Source: Sporosarcina luteola
GTDB taxonomy: Bacteria; Bacillota; Bacilli; Bacillales_A; Planococcaceae
Direction: 5' to 3'
Assembly: GCF_023715585.1 (NCBI RefSeq)
Contig: NZ_JAMBOK010000001.1
Location: 1 to 64,000, forward strand
Length of the DNA stretch: 64,000 nucleotides
Below are positions 43,485 through 52,206 of this stretch, piece after piece. Both the position numbers and the translations under genes were made by a program. Each line of letters begins with the position of its first letter. The first letter of the stretch is position 1. A model generated the notes under the pieces. That model saw only the letters and a program-made list of their open reading frames with translations, ran no database searches and was not told the origin of the DNA.

Positions 43485-43979
43485 ATGATGAAAAACTTCG
43501 ATTATGAAATAGTAGAGATACCGGCGTATCGAGGAATCGGATTAAAGTGGGAGGGCCCATACACAGAGGTTAATACTTTAAAAGAACTTATTGCTACCAT
43601 GAGCATTCGAGTAGGGGAGTTAGACTATGCGGTTAATCCAAAAGTCCAATTAGGACTGTCATATCACCTAAGACCTGATGGGTTTGTACATTATTCTATA
43701 TATGAAGTTAGTGAAGAACAACCGCTCCTCAATGGCATGGTCGAATTAAATGTACCAGCGATGACTTACTTAAGTACACATCATAAAAAAGATCAAGACA
43801 TCGGCCAAACTTATGACAATATCTTTCAGTGTCTGAAGGAAAGTGACTATGAGCCATTTAGGGAGCCTGATGTGGAATATTTCGATCGTTTACCGATAAA
43901 ACACGAAAGATATCCGCATGATCGCGATGTTAACAATCCACATTTTGATATTTTAATCCCTATTAGCAAGAGGACATAA
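43485..43979 (+). CDS. GyrI-like / AraC effector-binding domain protein
   Basis: A 164-residue stand-alone ligand-binding domain of the GyrI/SbmC-like fold: VEIPAYRGIGLKWEGPYTEV near 9-28 and a C-terminal FDILIPISK strand. There is no DNA-binding part. Such proteins bind or hydrolyse small aromatic or electrophilic compounds. AAAGGAGAT precedes tandem ATGs at 43485 and 43488. Member of the accessory run. Confidence 0.75.
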   Translation: MMKNFDYEIVEIPAYRGIGLKWEGPYTEVNTLKELIATMSIRVGELDYAVNPKVQLGLSYHLRPDGFVHYSIYEVSEEQPLLNGMVELNVPAMTYLSTHHKKDQDIGQTYDNIFQCLKESDYEPFREPDVEYFDRLPIKHERYPHDRDVNNPHFDILIPISKRT

Positions 43980-44117
43980 ATTCATTAATCTGTTGTTCAA
44001 TAATTGGGTGCTTTGACAGGATGGAAATCAAACCTTTCTGGAACAAAAATCCATATTATGAAGTAAACAAAAAATCCGCTTTGAAGTTCAGAGGAAAGTG
44101 TATCCGATATTAAAAGG

Positions 44118-45026
44118 ATGATTATAATTAACCAAAATCTAGTCGTAAATAATAAAAAAATAGAAGTTCTACATAAAGGAAGCCGCGGTATACCAATCGT
44201 TATATTGACTGGGATGGGTTGTTCCTTTGATGATTGGCATGAAATTACGGAGGAACTGAGTAATAAGAATAAAGTAATTATGTTTCATAGGCCAGGTCTT
44301 GGAATGAGCGATATTGGAAATCAAAGCAGAACGACACAAGCTGTCGCTGACGAGTTAAAGCAAGTGCTTCTTCAATTGAAGATCCGCGAGCCAATCGTTT
44401 TGGTTGGCCATTCTTATGGCGGATTATGCGCGCAGCACTTTGTAAAATTATATCCTAACCACATACTAGGGGTAGTATTAGTAGATTCTACTTCTGTTGA
44501 TTTTAGCGTTCTCGATAAATTAAATTTGCCTGTTTTAGAGAAGGAATCTACTGATGAAGCGTGGATTGAAAAATGTAACATTTATTCTTCAATGAACAGA
44601 GAAGAGCTGAGCAAAATAATAAGTCCTTCGCTAACTACGAAACAAAGACAATTCCCACTGAAAATACAGGAGAGATTGTTAGAATTTCAATTGAATCCAA
44701 CATTGTACAAGGCGATGTGTTGTGAGTTGAAACACTGGAAAAAAGATGCGGAAATTATAAAGGGATTAGGTGATTTTCCCGACGTATCACTATTAGTTAT
44801 CGGCAGGGATAAAGAATACTGTATTAAGCTAGGCGTTGAGGAAGGACTTCCGGAATCGGAATTGCGGGTATTTGAAGAGAAATGGCAAGAACTTATTATT
44901 GACCAGGCTGATTTAACCGAGAAAAGCAATCTGGTTTTTGCCGGGCAATCAGGTCACTTAATATATTTGGATAGACCTGATGTTTTGATACAGTGCATCA
45001 CTGATCCAAGTTTTTTGGAAAAGTGA
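44118..45026 (+). CDS. Alpha/beta hydrolase
   Basis: A 302-residue alpha/beta-hydrolase. The oxyanion region is LTGMGCSFDDW near 30-40, the nucleophile elbow is VGHSYGG near 93-99, and the catalytic His is in GQSGHLIYLDRP near 276. Substrate unknown. The start is uncertain: AAAAGG touches the ATG at 44118, so an unusual start just downstream or a weak site further up is possible. Last gene of the AT-rich + strand run. Confidence 0.82.
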   Translation: MIIINQNLVVNNKKIEVLHKGSRGIPIVILTGMGCSFDDWHEITEELSNKNKVIMFHRPGLGMSDIGNQSRTTQAVADELKQVLLQLKIREPIVLVGHSYGGLCAQHFVKLYPNHILGVVLVDSTSVDFSVLDKLNLPVLEKESTDEAWIEKCNIYSSMNREELSKIISPSLTTKQRQFPLKIQERLLEFQLNPTLYKAMCCELKHWKKDAEIIKGLGDFPDVSLLVIGRDKEYCIKLGVEEGLPESELRVFEEKWQELIIDQADLTEKSNLVFAGQSGHLIYLDRPDVLIQCITDPSFLEK

Positions 45027-45044
45027 AAACAGTGGTGATTAAAT

Positions 45045-45086
45045 AAAGAGGTTACGTCATAGGGAAAAAATGACGTAACCTCTGGA
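45045..45086 (-). terminator. Terminator of the 45143-46656 operon
   Basis: AGAGGTTACGTCA pairs with TGACGTAACCTCT. The minus-strand side is followed by TTTATTT. It may also stop + strand transcripts. Confidence 0.65.
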
Positions 45087-45142
45087 AATCAGGCAAACCT
45101 CTTCACTCGTCCCACCCCTTTGTTTCTCTGAACACTCCTCAT

Positions 45143-46099
45143 TCATTCACAAACAACAATTTGCCGCTCGAACGTCCCTTTTTTCGCTACACAGCGATCA
45201 ACAATCGTAAAGCCTGCTTCAATAATCATATGATCCATCGGCTCAATCGTGACAACGACGAGTCTCGAAGTGATTCGTCTAGCGTCATTTAAAATATCCT
45301 GTTGTCCTTCAGCGGTGATGTGAGTGAAGAGATTGTAGGGCATGTCAATAATCGCAGCATCATATGTATCCGTCACTTTTGAAATAGGACCGATGACAAC
45401 TTCCCCCTCTAACCCGAAGTGGGCAAGGTTCTTCCTGGAGCCGAGACAGACGAGAGGGTTAATGTCCCTGCCGACAATATCAATGCCCATGGAGCGCGCT
45501 TCGACCAAGACCGTGCCGATTCCGCAGCAAGGATCGATTGCCCGAATCCCTTCCGGATGCGGCACAGCGATGTTTGCGACTGCCCGGGCAACGCGTGTAC
45601 TCAGCGCAGTGGAATACATATGGGGCTTCTGCATATGAAACCGCCAGATCGGCTCACTTTCGACTAAAATGCCGAAATGCCAAACTTCATCCAGCAAGAC
45701 GATTCCGAAATTGACATTCGGCTCCAGTAAATCGGCTTCCCCTTGGATCACTTCACCAATCTTCCGCTCAATGCTGCGCCTTTCCGGATGATGGAGCTTT
45801 ACAGTTGTATCAAGGGCGATTGAGTTTATGCAAGTCACTTTGAATGTCTTATGGGTGACAAATTCAGATGCCTGCTCAATGATATCGTCCAAGTCGTTAC
45901 CGGAAAATAGAACCTCCAGACGCTCCTTCATGAAAGGGCTCCTGCTCGGTTCTATCTTTACGCTGCTCTTGATGACGTTCGATGGACTGTCAAAGCCGAA
46001 AAAGGCTCTCATTTCCAATCGGCAAAGATCATGTTCGTCTGTTTGCCTTACATATGTGTAGATGAATTTCTTGTTATCCGCTTCAAATGCATGTTTCAA
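45143..46099 (-). CDS. TRM11/RlmL-like RNA methyltransferase
   Basis: A 318-residue protein with an N-terminal THUMP-like region and a Rossmann methyltransferase C-terminus. SAM motif I is AIDPCCGIGTVLVEARSMG near 189-207; motif IV is IDMPYNLF near 252-259 (a D-x-P-Y variant of the N/DPPY motif of N2-guanine methylases). PHMYSTALSTRVARAVANIA matches the TRM11/TrmG10 pattern. RNA target not known. It overlaps the upstream gene by ATGA, implying coupling. Confidence 0.78.
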   Translation of the reverse strand: MKHAFEADNKKFIYTYVRQTDEHDLCRLEMRAFFGFDSPSNVIKSSVKIEPSRSPFMKERLEVLFSGNDLDDIIEQASEFVTHKTFKVTCINSIALDTTVKLHHPERRSIERKIGEVIQGEADLLEPNVNFGIVLLDEVWHFGILVESEPIWRFHMQKPHMYSTALSTRVARAVANIAVPHPEGIRAIDPCCGIGTVLVEARSMGIDIVGRDINPLVCLGSRKNLAHFGLEGEVVIGPISKVTDTYDAAIIDMPYNLFTHITAEGQQDILNDARRITSRLVVVTIEPMDHMIIEAGFTIVDRCVAKKGTFERQIVVCE

Positions 46100-46656
46100 T
46101 TTGCCGCCTCAATTGCTTCAAGCAAATTGAAGATGAATCGATAGGCGAGGTCCATTGCATCTTTTATTGCCATATCCTTTTGAAAGCCTTCCAGTTGGTC
46201 GAGCGGTATGTTGACATCCCATAGTCCGTCCTGGTCAGAAAACATGGCACTATAGGTTTTCAAGCCGACATTCGCAGCCAAATAATCCTTCAGGAAAGTG
46301 CCCCATTTCTTCTGTACTTTCAAACCGAAGAGGACAGTGATCGTTTCGAAAACATCATCCATTTCAATAGCGATTCCATCGACGCCGATTGTATCAAGTC
46401 CATTTGATTCGACGTACAAAAATTCATCGGAGTTCTTTGTGAAGTAAGAGACTGGTTCATTCATGAATGATTCCGATTCAACTTTGATCACTTCTTCTGT
46501 CTCTTTCAAGCATCTTTCGATGACTGGAAAGCTCCAATCTTTACTTTTAATTTCCTTATTCTCTTCAATCAATCCTTGTTTTACTGCATACTTTTTTTCA
46601 ATAAGGAACAATGATTCATTATCAGCGACGTATCGCGTAATTTTATCTTTTAACAT
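46096..46656 (-). CDS. Hypothetical protein, 186 residues
   Basis: I do not recognise the family. Soluble, acidic, with a helical start (LKDKITRYVADNESLFLIEK) and no signal or membrane segment. ATG 46656 lies eight bases after AAAAGGAG; the longer reading from 46665 lacks a ribosome site. It is the first gene of a two-gene operon with the RNA methylase-like gene and may work with it. Confidence 0.7.
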   Translation of the reverse strand: MLKDKITRYVADNESLFLIEKKYAVKQGLIEENKEIKSKDWSFPVIERCLKETEEVIKVESESFMNEPVSYFTKNSDEFLYVESNGLDTIGVDGIAIEMDDVFETITVLFGLKVQKKWGTFLKDYLAANVGLKTYSAMFSDQDGLWDVNIPLDQLEGFQKDMAIKDAMDLAYRFIFNLLEAIEAAN

Positions 46657-46712
46657 CAATGACACTCCTTTTCACTCACCAGTATACATCACTTCATAGC
46701 TCTTATGCCGGG

Positions 46713-47615
46713 TTATTCATCCGGATACCAAGGATTCAAATGGATGAGCACTTCATCCACATCCTCGTGTTCATTGATGATTAAATTCCGAATTGCACTC
46801 GAAATATCATGGCCTTCCTGAATCGTCATCGTTCCGGAAATGCCAATCCGTAAATCGACAAGCACATAATGTCCGTGCTCGCGTGCACGCAGCCTGTCGA
46901 TCCTCTTCACTTCAGGGACTGTACGAATCAACGCTGCAAATTCCCGGAGCCGCTCTTCGGACACGTTCCTTTCCATCAGAATATCCATTGAATCTTTCCC
47001 AATCTCATAAGCAAGTCTGAGGACGAGCACAGAGACGATTACCCCTGCGAAAGGGTCTCCGTATAACAGGAAAGGGATCTGATAGGCGTCGCCGATCAAT
47101 GCCAGACCGATACCGACAACAGCTGCGAGCGATGCATAGACATCTGCCAAATGGTCATACGCCGTTGCAATTAATCCTTTACTGTTCACTTTTTTGCCGA
47201 TGCGCATCGTGTAGAGATAGAGTGCCTGCTTCCAGACGAGGGATATGATGGCTGTAAGTAAAGCGATGCCACTTGCTTTCGCCGGCTCCTCAAAGAAAGC
47301 TTTGACAGCTTCATATCCAATATAAACGGCTGCAATCCCTAAAATAATCGCAACAATGCCAGACCCGATGACCTCAGCTTTCCCATGTCCGTAAGGATGG
47401 TCGTCGTCAGCTGGCCGTTGTGAATAGCGCATGGATGTCAAGGCCGCGGCTGATGCGACGACATCTCCAGCGTTATGGAAGCCATCCGCCAGCAAGACGG
47501 GACTGTTGAACAGCACCCCAACAAGGATTTTCAGGACGGTTAAAACGATATTGCTCATCAAGCTGATCCAAATCGCAAAAACGGAAGCGATGGAATGGTT
47601 TTGATTAGTTGTCAT
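46713..47615 (-). CDS. Cation diffusion facilitator family transporter
   Basis: A 300-residue CDF exporter with six membrane segments. Metal site A is visible as the pair LLADGFHNAGD near 41-51 (H-x3-D) and TAYDHLADVYAS near 150-161 (D-x3-D/H). The C-terminal cytosolic domain ends with VLIHLNPW. HPYGHGKAE near 73-81 is typical of the YdfM/MneP-like group that exports Mn or Zn. Its leader carries a short reading frame and a terminator hairpin, which suggests attenuation. Confidence 0.9.
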   Translation of the reverse strand: MTTNQNHSIASVFAIWISLMSNIVLTVLKILVGVLFNSPVLLADGFHNAGDVVASAAALTSMRYSQRPADDDHPYGHGKAEVIGSGIVAIILGIAAVYIGYEAVKAFFEEPAKASGIALLTAIISLVWKQALYLYTMRIGKKVNSKGLIATAYDHLADVYASLAAVVGIGLALIGDAYQIPFLLYGDPFAGVIVSVLVLRLAYEIGKDSMDILMERNVSEERLREFAALIRTVPEVKRIDRLRAREHGHYVLVDLRIGISGTMTIQEGHDISSAIRNLIINEHEDVDEVLIHLNPWYPDE

Positions 47616-47651
47616 TTATCTGGCCTCCAAGCATATTTTCCCTGGGGAAAC

Positions 47652-47680
47652 AAAAACCCTTGACATATTGTTGTCAAGGG
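47652..47680 (-). terminator. Leader terminator before the CDF gene
   Basis: CCCTTGACA-ACAATA-TGTCAAGGG read on the minus strand, then TTTTTG. It lies 37 bp before the CDF start, inside its 5' leader, so it could be an attenuator. The stop codon of the 47674-47730 short frame falls in the first arm. Confidence 0.6.
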
Positions 47681-47730
47681 TCGGGCAAAATATAATCTAT
47701 TGTTGCTGTATCTATAAGTACCATGGTCAT
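47674..47730 (-). CDS. Putative 18-residue leader peptide of the CDF gene
   Basis: MTMVLIDTATIDYILPDP, read on the minus strand between a promoter-like TTGCCC-17-TATGCT (around 47749-47777) and the leader terminator. AAAGAG lies just before the start. Its stop codon TGA lies within the first arm of the hairpin, so a translating ribosome would mask that arm. This is an inference from arrangement only. Confidence 0.35.
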   Translation of the reverse strand: MTMVLIDTATIDYILPDP

Positions 47731-47824
47731 CACTCTTTTTTTCGTCAGTGAACCAAGCATAGCATTAACCAGTAATACGGGCAAGGAATGGTACATAGGT
47801 TGGTCGACCTGAATCGGATTTCAT

Positions 47825-47877
47825 TGCAATTGCTAGATTTATTTATTATAATACAATAAAATGAATAAAAATACATA
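47825..47877 (+). promoter_or_regulatory. Promoter and ARG box of argH copy 1
   Basis: TTGCAA, a 17-bp spacer and TATAAT form a very good SigA promoter. It is followed by ATGAATAAAAATACAT (47861-47876), a near-consensus AhrC/ArgR ARG box over the expected start of transcription. Confidence 0.85.
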
Positions 47878-47894
47878 CGAGAGGTTGATACGTT

Positions 47895-49022
47895 ATGAAA
47901 CTTTGGGGAGGCCGTTTCACAAGCCGTGCTGATGAAATTATGGAGCAGTTCAATACTTTATTACCGGTAGACTATCGATTATATAAAGAAGATATTACAG
48001 GGAGCCTTGCGCATGTTACGATGCTCGTCCATACAGATCTGCTGACACCTGAAGAAGGGGATTTGCTCGTTCAAGGCTTGGAATCCATCTTGCATGATAT
48101 CGACAATGGCGAACTTGTCATCGAAGGCGATTACGAAGACATCCATTCATTTGTGGAGATGCATTTGACGGAACGAATCGGGGAAACGGGGAAGAAGCTC
48201 CATACTGCACGCAGTCGAAACGACCAAGTGGCGGTCGATATGCGCCTGTATGCTAAGAATAAAGCGGTCGAAGTGATGGACGGCTTGCAGACTCTGATCG
48301 ATTCCTTGCATGTAAAAGCTGCAGCGAATAACGTCATCATGCCTGGATATACACATTTGCAGCGAGCTCAAGTCGTCACATTCGGCCATCATTTGGGAGC
48401 CTATGAGCAAATGTTCAAGCGGGATAAAAAACGTGTCGGCAATGCACTTGAGCTGCTCGATGAAAACCCGCTAGGCTGCGGAGCGCTTGCCGGGACGACC
48501 CATAATATCGACAGAAACGTGACGACAACACTATTAGGCTTTTCGAAGCCGGTCGATAATTTTCTCGATGGTGTGAGCGACCGGGATTATATGCTGGAAC
48601 TCATGTCGGATTTCTCCATTATCATGATGCACTTGAGCCGTTTAAGCGAAGAGTTGATTTTATGGAGCAGCCAGGAATTTAAATTTATCTCGATGGCAGA
48701 TGCGTACTCCACGGGCAGCAGCATCATGCCCCAGAAGAAAAACCCGGACGCAGCGGAACTCATTCGAGGCAAAACCGGAAGAGTATACGGCTCCTTGTTC
48801 GCCTTATTGACGACATTGAAAGGTTTGCCTCTGACATACAATAAGGACATGCAGGAGGATAAAGAGCAGTTTTTTGACGCGCTCGACACCGTCCTTGATT
48901 GTATGGAAATCATGTCTAAGATGATCGACACATTGACAGTGAATGCAGACAATATGAAAGCGGCCATCAAAGCGGGAACCAGTAATACGGGCAAGGAATG
49001 GTACATAGGTTGGTCGACCTGA
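47895..49022 (+). pseudogene. argH: Truncated argininosuccinate lyase (argH copy 1)
   Basis: The duplicated 5' part of argH: 361 residues identical to copy 2 except Leu for Ser at residue 22 (FNTLLP versus FNTSLP). Then 14 foreign residues (TSNTGKEWYIGWST) are read from the duplicated promoter region, ending at 49020-49022. It keeps the signature loop GSSIMPQKKNPD but lacks the C-terminal ~80 residues, so it is unlikely to form a stable lyase. The Leu replaces a serine that is well conserved in the family, which fits loss of selection on this copy. Confidence 0.88.
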
Positions 49023-49034
49023 ATCGGATTTCAT

Positions 49035-49087
49035 TGCAATTGCTAGATTTATTTATTATAATACAATAAAATGAATAAAAATACATA
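49035..49087 (+). promoter_or_regulatory. Promoter and ARG box of argH copy 2
   Basis: Exact repeat of the 47825-47877 promoter: TTGCAA-17-TATAAT and the ARG box ATGAATAAAAATACAT at 49071-49086. The intact argH can therefore be expressed on its own and remains under arginine control. Confidence 0.85.
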
Positions 49088-49104
49088 CGAGAGGTTGATA
49101 CGTT

Positions 49105-50433
49105 ATGAAACTTTGGGGAGGCCGTTTCACAAGCCGTGCTGATGAAATTATGGAGCAGTTCAATACTTCATTACCGGTAGACTATCGATTATATAAAGAA
49201 GATATTACAGGGAGCCTTGCGCATGTTACGATGCTCGTCCATACAGATCTGCTGACACCTGAAGAAGGGGATTTGCTCGTTCAAGGCTTGGAATCCATCT
49301 TGCATGATATCGACAATGGCGAACTTGTCATCGAAGGCGATTACGAAGACATCCATTCATTTGTGGAGATGCATTTGACGGAACGAATCGGGGAAACGGG
49401 GAAGAAGCTCCATACTGCACGCAGTCGAAACGACCAAGTGGCGGTCGATATGCGCCTGTATGCTAAGAATAAAGCGGTCGAAGTGATGGACGGCTTGCAG
49501 ACTCTGATCGATTCCTTGCATGTAAAAGCTGCAGCGAATAACGTCATCATGCCTGGATATACACATTTGCAGCGAGCTCAAGTCGTCACATTCGGCCATC
49601 ATTTGGGAGCCTATGAGCAAATGTTCAAGCGGGATAAAAAACGTGTCGGCAATGCACTTGAGCTGCTCGATGAAAACCCGCTAGGCTGCGGAGCGCTTGC
49701 CGGGACGACCCATAATATCGACAGAAACGTGACGACAACACTATTAGGCTTTTCGAAGCCGGTCGATAATTTTCTCGATGGTGTGAGCGACCGGGATTAT
49801 ATGCTGGAACTCATGTCGGATTTCTCCATTATCATGATGCACTTGAGCCGTTTAAGCGAAGAGTTGATTTTATGGAGTAGCCAGGAATTTAAATTTATCT
49901 CGATGGCAGATGCGTACTCCACGGGCAGCAGCATCATGCCCCAGAAGAAAAACCCGGACGCAGCGGAACTCATTCGAGGCAAAACCGGAAGAGTATACGG
50001 CTCCTTGTTCGCCTTATTGACGACATTGAAAGGTTTGCCTCTGACATACAATAAGGACATGCAGGAGGATAAAGAGCAGTTTTTTGACGCGCTCGACACC
50101 GTCCTTGATTGTATGGAAATCATGTCTAAGATGATCGACACATTGACAGTGAATGCAGACAATATGAAAGCGGCCATCAAAGCGGGCTTTCTGAATGCAA
50201 CGGAAGTGGCAGATTACTTGGTAGCGAAAGGAACACCTTTCCGCGACGCCCATGAAATCGTTGGGAAGATCATCATTTATTGCGAAGCGGAGAAGAAAGC
50301 GATCGAGGATTTGACTGTGCAGGAGCTTGCTGAGTTCAGTGGGAAAATCGAAGATGACATTTACGACTATATTGACTATGAAAACATTTTGACGAAAGGG
50401 AATAAGGGGTTAATGAGGGAAGTGGGGGAGTAA
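49105..50433 (+). CDS. argH: Argininosuccinate lyase (intact copy)
   Basis: Last step of arginine synthesis, splitting argininosuccinate to arginine and fumarate. The 442-residue chain has all fumarase/aspartase-superfamily parts: HTARSRNDQVAVDMRL near 107-122, TPGYTHLQRAQ-type PGYTHLQRAQVVTFGHH near 152, and the signature GSSIMPQKKNPDAAE near 274-288. Its C-terminus is a little shorter than B. subtilis ArgH (~460). argG is not adjacent, unlike in many bacilli. GAGAGG lies ten bases before the ATG. Confidence 0.95.
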   Translation: MKLWGGRFTSRADEIMEQFNTSLPVDYRLYKEDITGSLAHVTMLVHTDLLTPEEGDLLVQGLESILHDIDNGELVIEGDYEDIHSFVEMHLTERIGETGKKLHTARSRNDQVAVDMRLYAKNKAVEVMDGLQTLIDSLHVKAAANNVIMPGYTHLQRAQVVTFGHHLGAYEQMFKRDKKRVGNALELLDENPLGCGALAGTTHNIDRNVTTTLLGFSKPVDNFLDGVSDRDYMLELMSDFSIIMMHLSRLSEELILWSSQEFKFISMADAYSTGSSIMPQKKNPDAAELIRGKTGRVYGSLFALLTTLKGLPLTYNKDMQEDKEQFFDALDTVLDCMEIMSKMIDTLTVNADNMKAAIKAGFLNATEVADYLVAKGTPFRDAHEIVGKIIIYCEAEKKAIEDLTVQELAEFSGKIEDDIYDYIDYENILTKGNKGLMREVGE

Positions 50434-50454
50434 TCTAATCTGTCGAAAGGCCAA

Positions 50455-50607
50455 GCGCCCATAATAGTCGGTTTCGCGCTCATAAAAACCGATTTGCGCT
50501 CAAAAATCTTGCTATGCGCTCATAAATTCCAATAAGCGCTCATAAATGCAAATTCGCGCTCATAATCAGCCGTCCTGCGCTCAACAACAGCTATTTTGCG
50601 CTCATAA
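50455..50607. repeat. Intergenic array 4, 20-21 bp period, core GCGCTCATAA
   Basis: Eight units begin with GCGC(T/C)CA at 50455, 50476, 50496, 50516, 50536, 50556, 50577 and 50598. The spacings are 21, 20, 20, 20, 20, 21 and 21. The first ten bases are nearly constant (GCGCTCATAA); the other ten or eleven are unrelated. It lies between the argH stop and a bidirectional terminator, with a converging gene beyond. This is the cleanest of the arrays. Confidence 0.88.
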
Positions 50608-50612
50608 CAACA

Positions 50613-50642
50613 GAAAGCCAGAGGGGAATTCCTCTGGCTTTT
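50613..50642. terminator. Bidirectional terminator between argH and the yndJ-like gene
   Basis: AAAGCCAGAGG pairs with CCTCTGGCTTT around GGAATT. It lies between converging genes; T runs are short on both sides. Confidence 0.8.
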
Positions 50643-50646
50643 CTCA

Positions 50647-52206
50647 TTACGTCTGGATTCTATAATGAATCGTTAAAAACGGTATCGAAAAAATCCACAT
50701 TTCATGCTTTGCGGTCAGCGAGCCTTCTGCCGTTTCACTCACAACAAAATTTTCCTCAAACGGAAGTCTAAAATACTTTCCGAATTTCGATGTTAAATAG
50801 ATTCCTGCGTCTGAATCTGGACAAGTTTTCTTGCTCGTCAACTGCAAGTCATCTCCATGCTCAATCAGCTCCAAGACGCCAGTCATCGTAGAAAAAGGCA
50901 ACGGCAATGCGATGTTCATGAACACATTGCCTTTATCCGATTGATGATGGGAATAAAGGGCGGTGAATGCATATTGTTCATCCACTTTCCGCAGCCAAGC
51001 GCGGACATCTTCCCGTCCATCCAAGCCGTCATGTAACGTTAGAATATCGCCCGTCATTTCAACCTCATTCCGATGGAGCGGCAAATTGATCTGCTCCGTT
51101 TTCCTGCTGATGAATGAATAAAGATAGGCAAATGGTTTAAACCAGGCATGCCAATGAACGGTAGCAAATAACCGGTAGTCAATCGTATTTTCATAAAAAT
51201 CGATAATACGAGGCGAAACCTTGGTTATTCCATATAGTTTCATATCATCGACAAGTCCACGATGTTTTCCAGGAGTCCCAAGCTGTTCAGCACGCTTTTT
51301 TCCTCTAACCAGGCTAATTGGGAAGCTCGGTTCTTTAGTAGCAGAAATCGGAACGGACAACGACCACCCGACAATGCCGAATAGCGCAAAGACAATGCAA
51401 TTCAAGACGCCATGAAAACGAAGCATGAAATCGATTGTAATGGAAGTGAGACCGAAACCATTTCCTAGCACGTAAAGGAGCGAGAATAAAATCGTCAGAC
51501 CAAGTGATGTGAATGAAGAGACGACTAACCATTTTTGCACCCGGTTCGGAAAGCGAATGCGCCATGCGATGCCAATCATTCCTACTAATCCAACGATATA
51601 AAGAAGAACAGAAAACAACTCGATCCACCGAGAAAAGGTTATGCCGATTGCAACGACCATCGGTGCAGCCAATAATAGTCCTGTGTAAAACGAATAGGAC
51701 CGCGGTTTATACAACCTCCCTAGAAGTCCAATGAAAATAGGCAACAGAAATGCCGAGTAGTGGAAATGAATGCCTGTTAGCCATGTCAATAACGGAGTGA
51801 AGCCCGTATCGATTTCCGCAACGTAAGCAAAATACCATCCGCCGCCAAGTGCTAGGTATATCATGCCCAGATCGATTGAGAACTCCTCGAGATTTGTGAA
51901 TCCACGATGTGAAAAGCGATACAATCCATAAATTGCGATGCAGACAGTGAACGCCAAATAGATGAATGCAGGGATGGCGGACCAATCAGGCTTCAGTATT
52001 TGAATACATGCAATTGATACATAGGCAGGGAGTGCAAAATAATAATAGCGCTTCGAAAACCAATCTCCGCGATTCATCACAAAACGAAGAGCTATTGGTA
52101 CATAAGCGATTTGTGCAATCGTCAGCAGTAAATAGGGCCACTGGTCTTTGCTGAAAACAGCGATGATCATAAACAAAAGCAAGTGAATAAGTACGAAGTT
52201 ACGCAT
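50647..52206 (-). CDS. yndJ: YndJ-like membrane protein
   Basis: A 519-residue protein: about ten membrane segments in the first ~300 residues, then a soluble ~200-residue C-terminal part. The segment FHYSAFLLPIFIGLLGR and the soluble part resemble B. subtilis YndJ as I remember it. Biochemical role unknown. ATG 52206 lies inside the stop region of the upstream gene, with GGGGAG further up; the longer frame to 52245 reads over that gene. Third gene of a probable three-gene operon. Confidence 0.72.
   Translation of the reverse strand: MRNFVLIHLLLFMIIAVFSKDQWPYLLLTIAQIAYVPIALRFVMNRGDWFSKRYYYFALPAYVSIACIQILKPDWSAIPAFIYLAFTVCIAIYGLYRFSHRGFTNLEEFSIDLGMIYLALGGGWYFAYVAEIDTGFTPLLTWLTGIHFHYSAFLLPIFIGLLGRLYKPRSYSFYTGLLLAAPMVVAIGITFSRWIELFSVLLYIVGLVGMIGIAWRIRFPNRVQKWLVVSSFTSLGLTILFSLLYVLGNGFGLTSITIDFMLRFHGVLNCIVFALFGIVGWSLSVPISATKEPSFPISLVRGKKRAEQLGTPGKHRGLVDDMKLYGITKVSPRIIDFYENTIDYRLFATVHWHAWFKPFAYLYSFISRKTEQINLPLHRNEVEMTGDILTLHDGLDGREDVRAWLRKVDEQYAFTALYSHHQSDKGNVFMNIALPLPFSTMTGVLELIEHGDDLQLTSKKTCPDSDAGIYLTSKFGKYFRLPFEENFVVSETAEGSLTAKHEMWIFSIPFLTIHYRIQT

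Larger units (their letters stand above)
47767..50186 (+). repeat. Tandem duplication, 2 x 1,210 bp, of the argH promoter and first 361 codons
   Basis: Copy 1 runs 47767-48976 and copy 2 runs 48977-50186, offset exactly 1,210 bp. Each contains the promoter, the ARG box and the argH start. By eye two positions differ in the coding part: 47959 T versus 49169 C (Leu versus Ser codon) and 48668 C versus 49878 T (silent). I see no microhomology at the junction (GCGGG then AACCAG). Confidence 0.93.

Noticed and set aside
48131..50253. Repeated minus-strand frames inside both argH copies
   Set aside because: They are shadows of argH in the antisense frame; their repetition only reflects the duplication.
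50455..50607. CRISPR array
   Set aside because: Conserved part is only ten bases, spacers are ten to eleven bases, and no cas gene is near.
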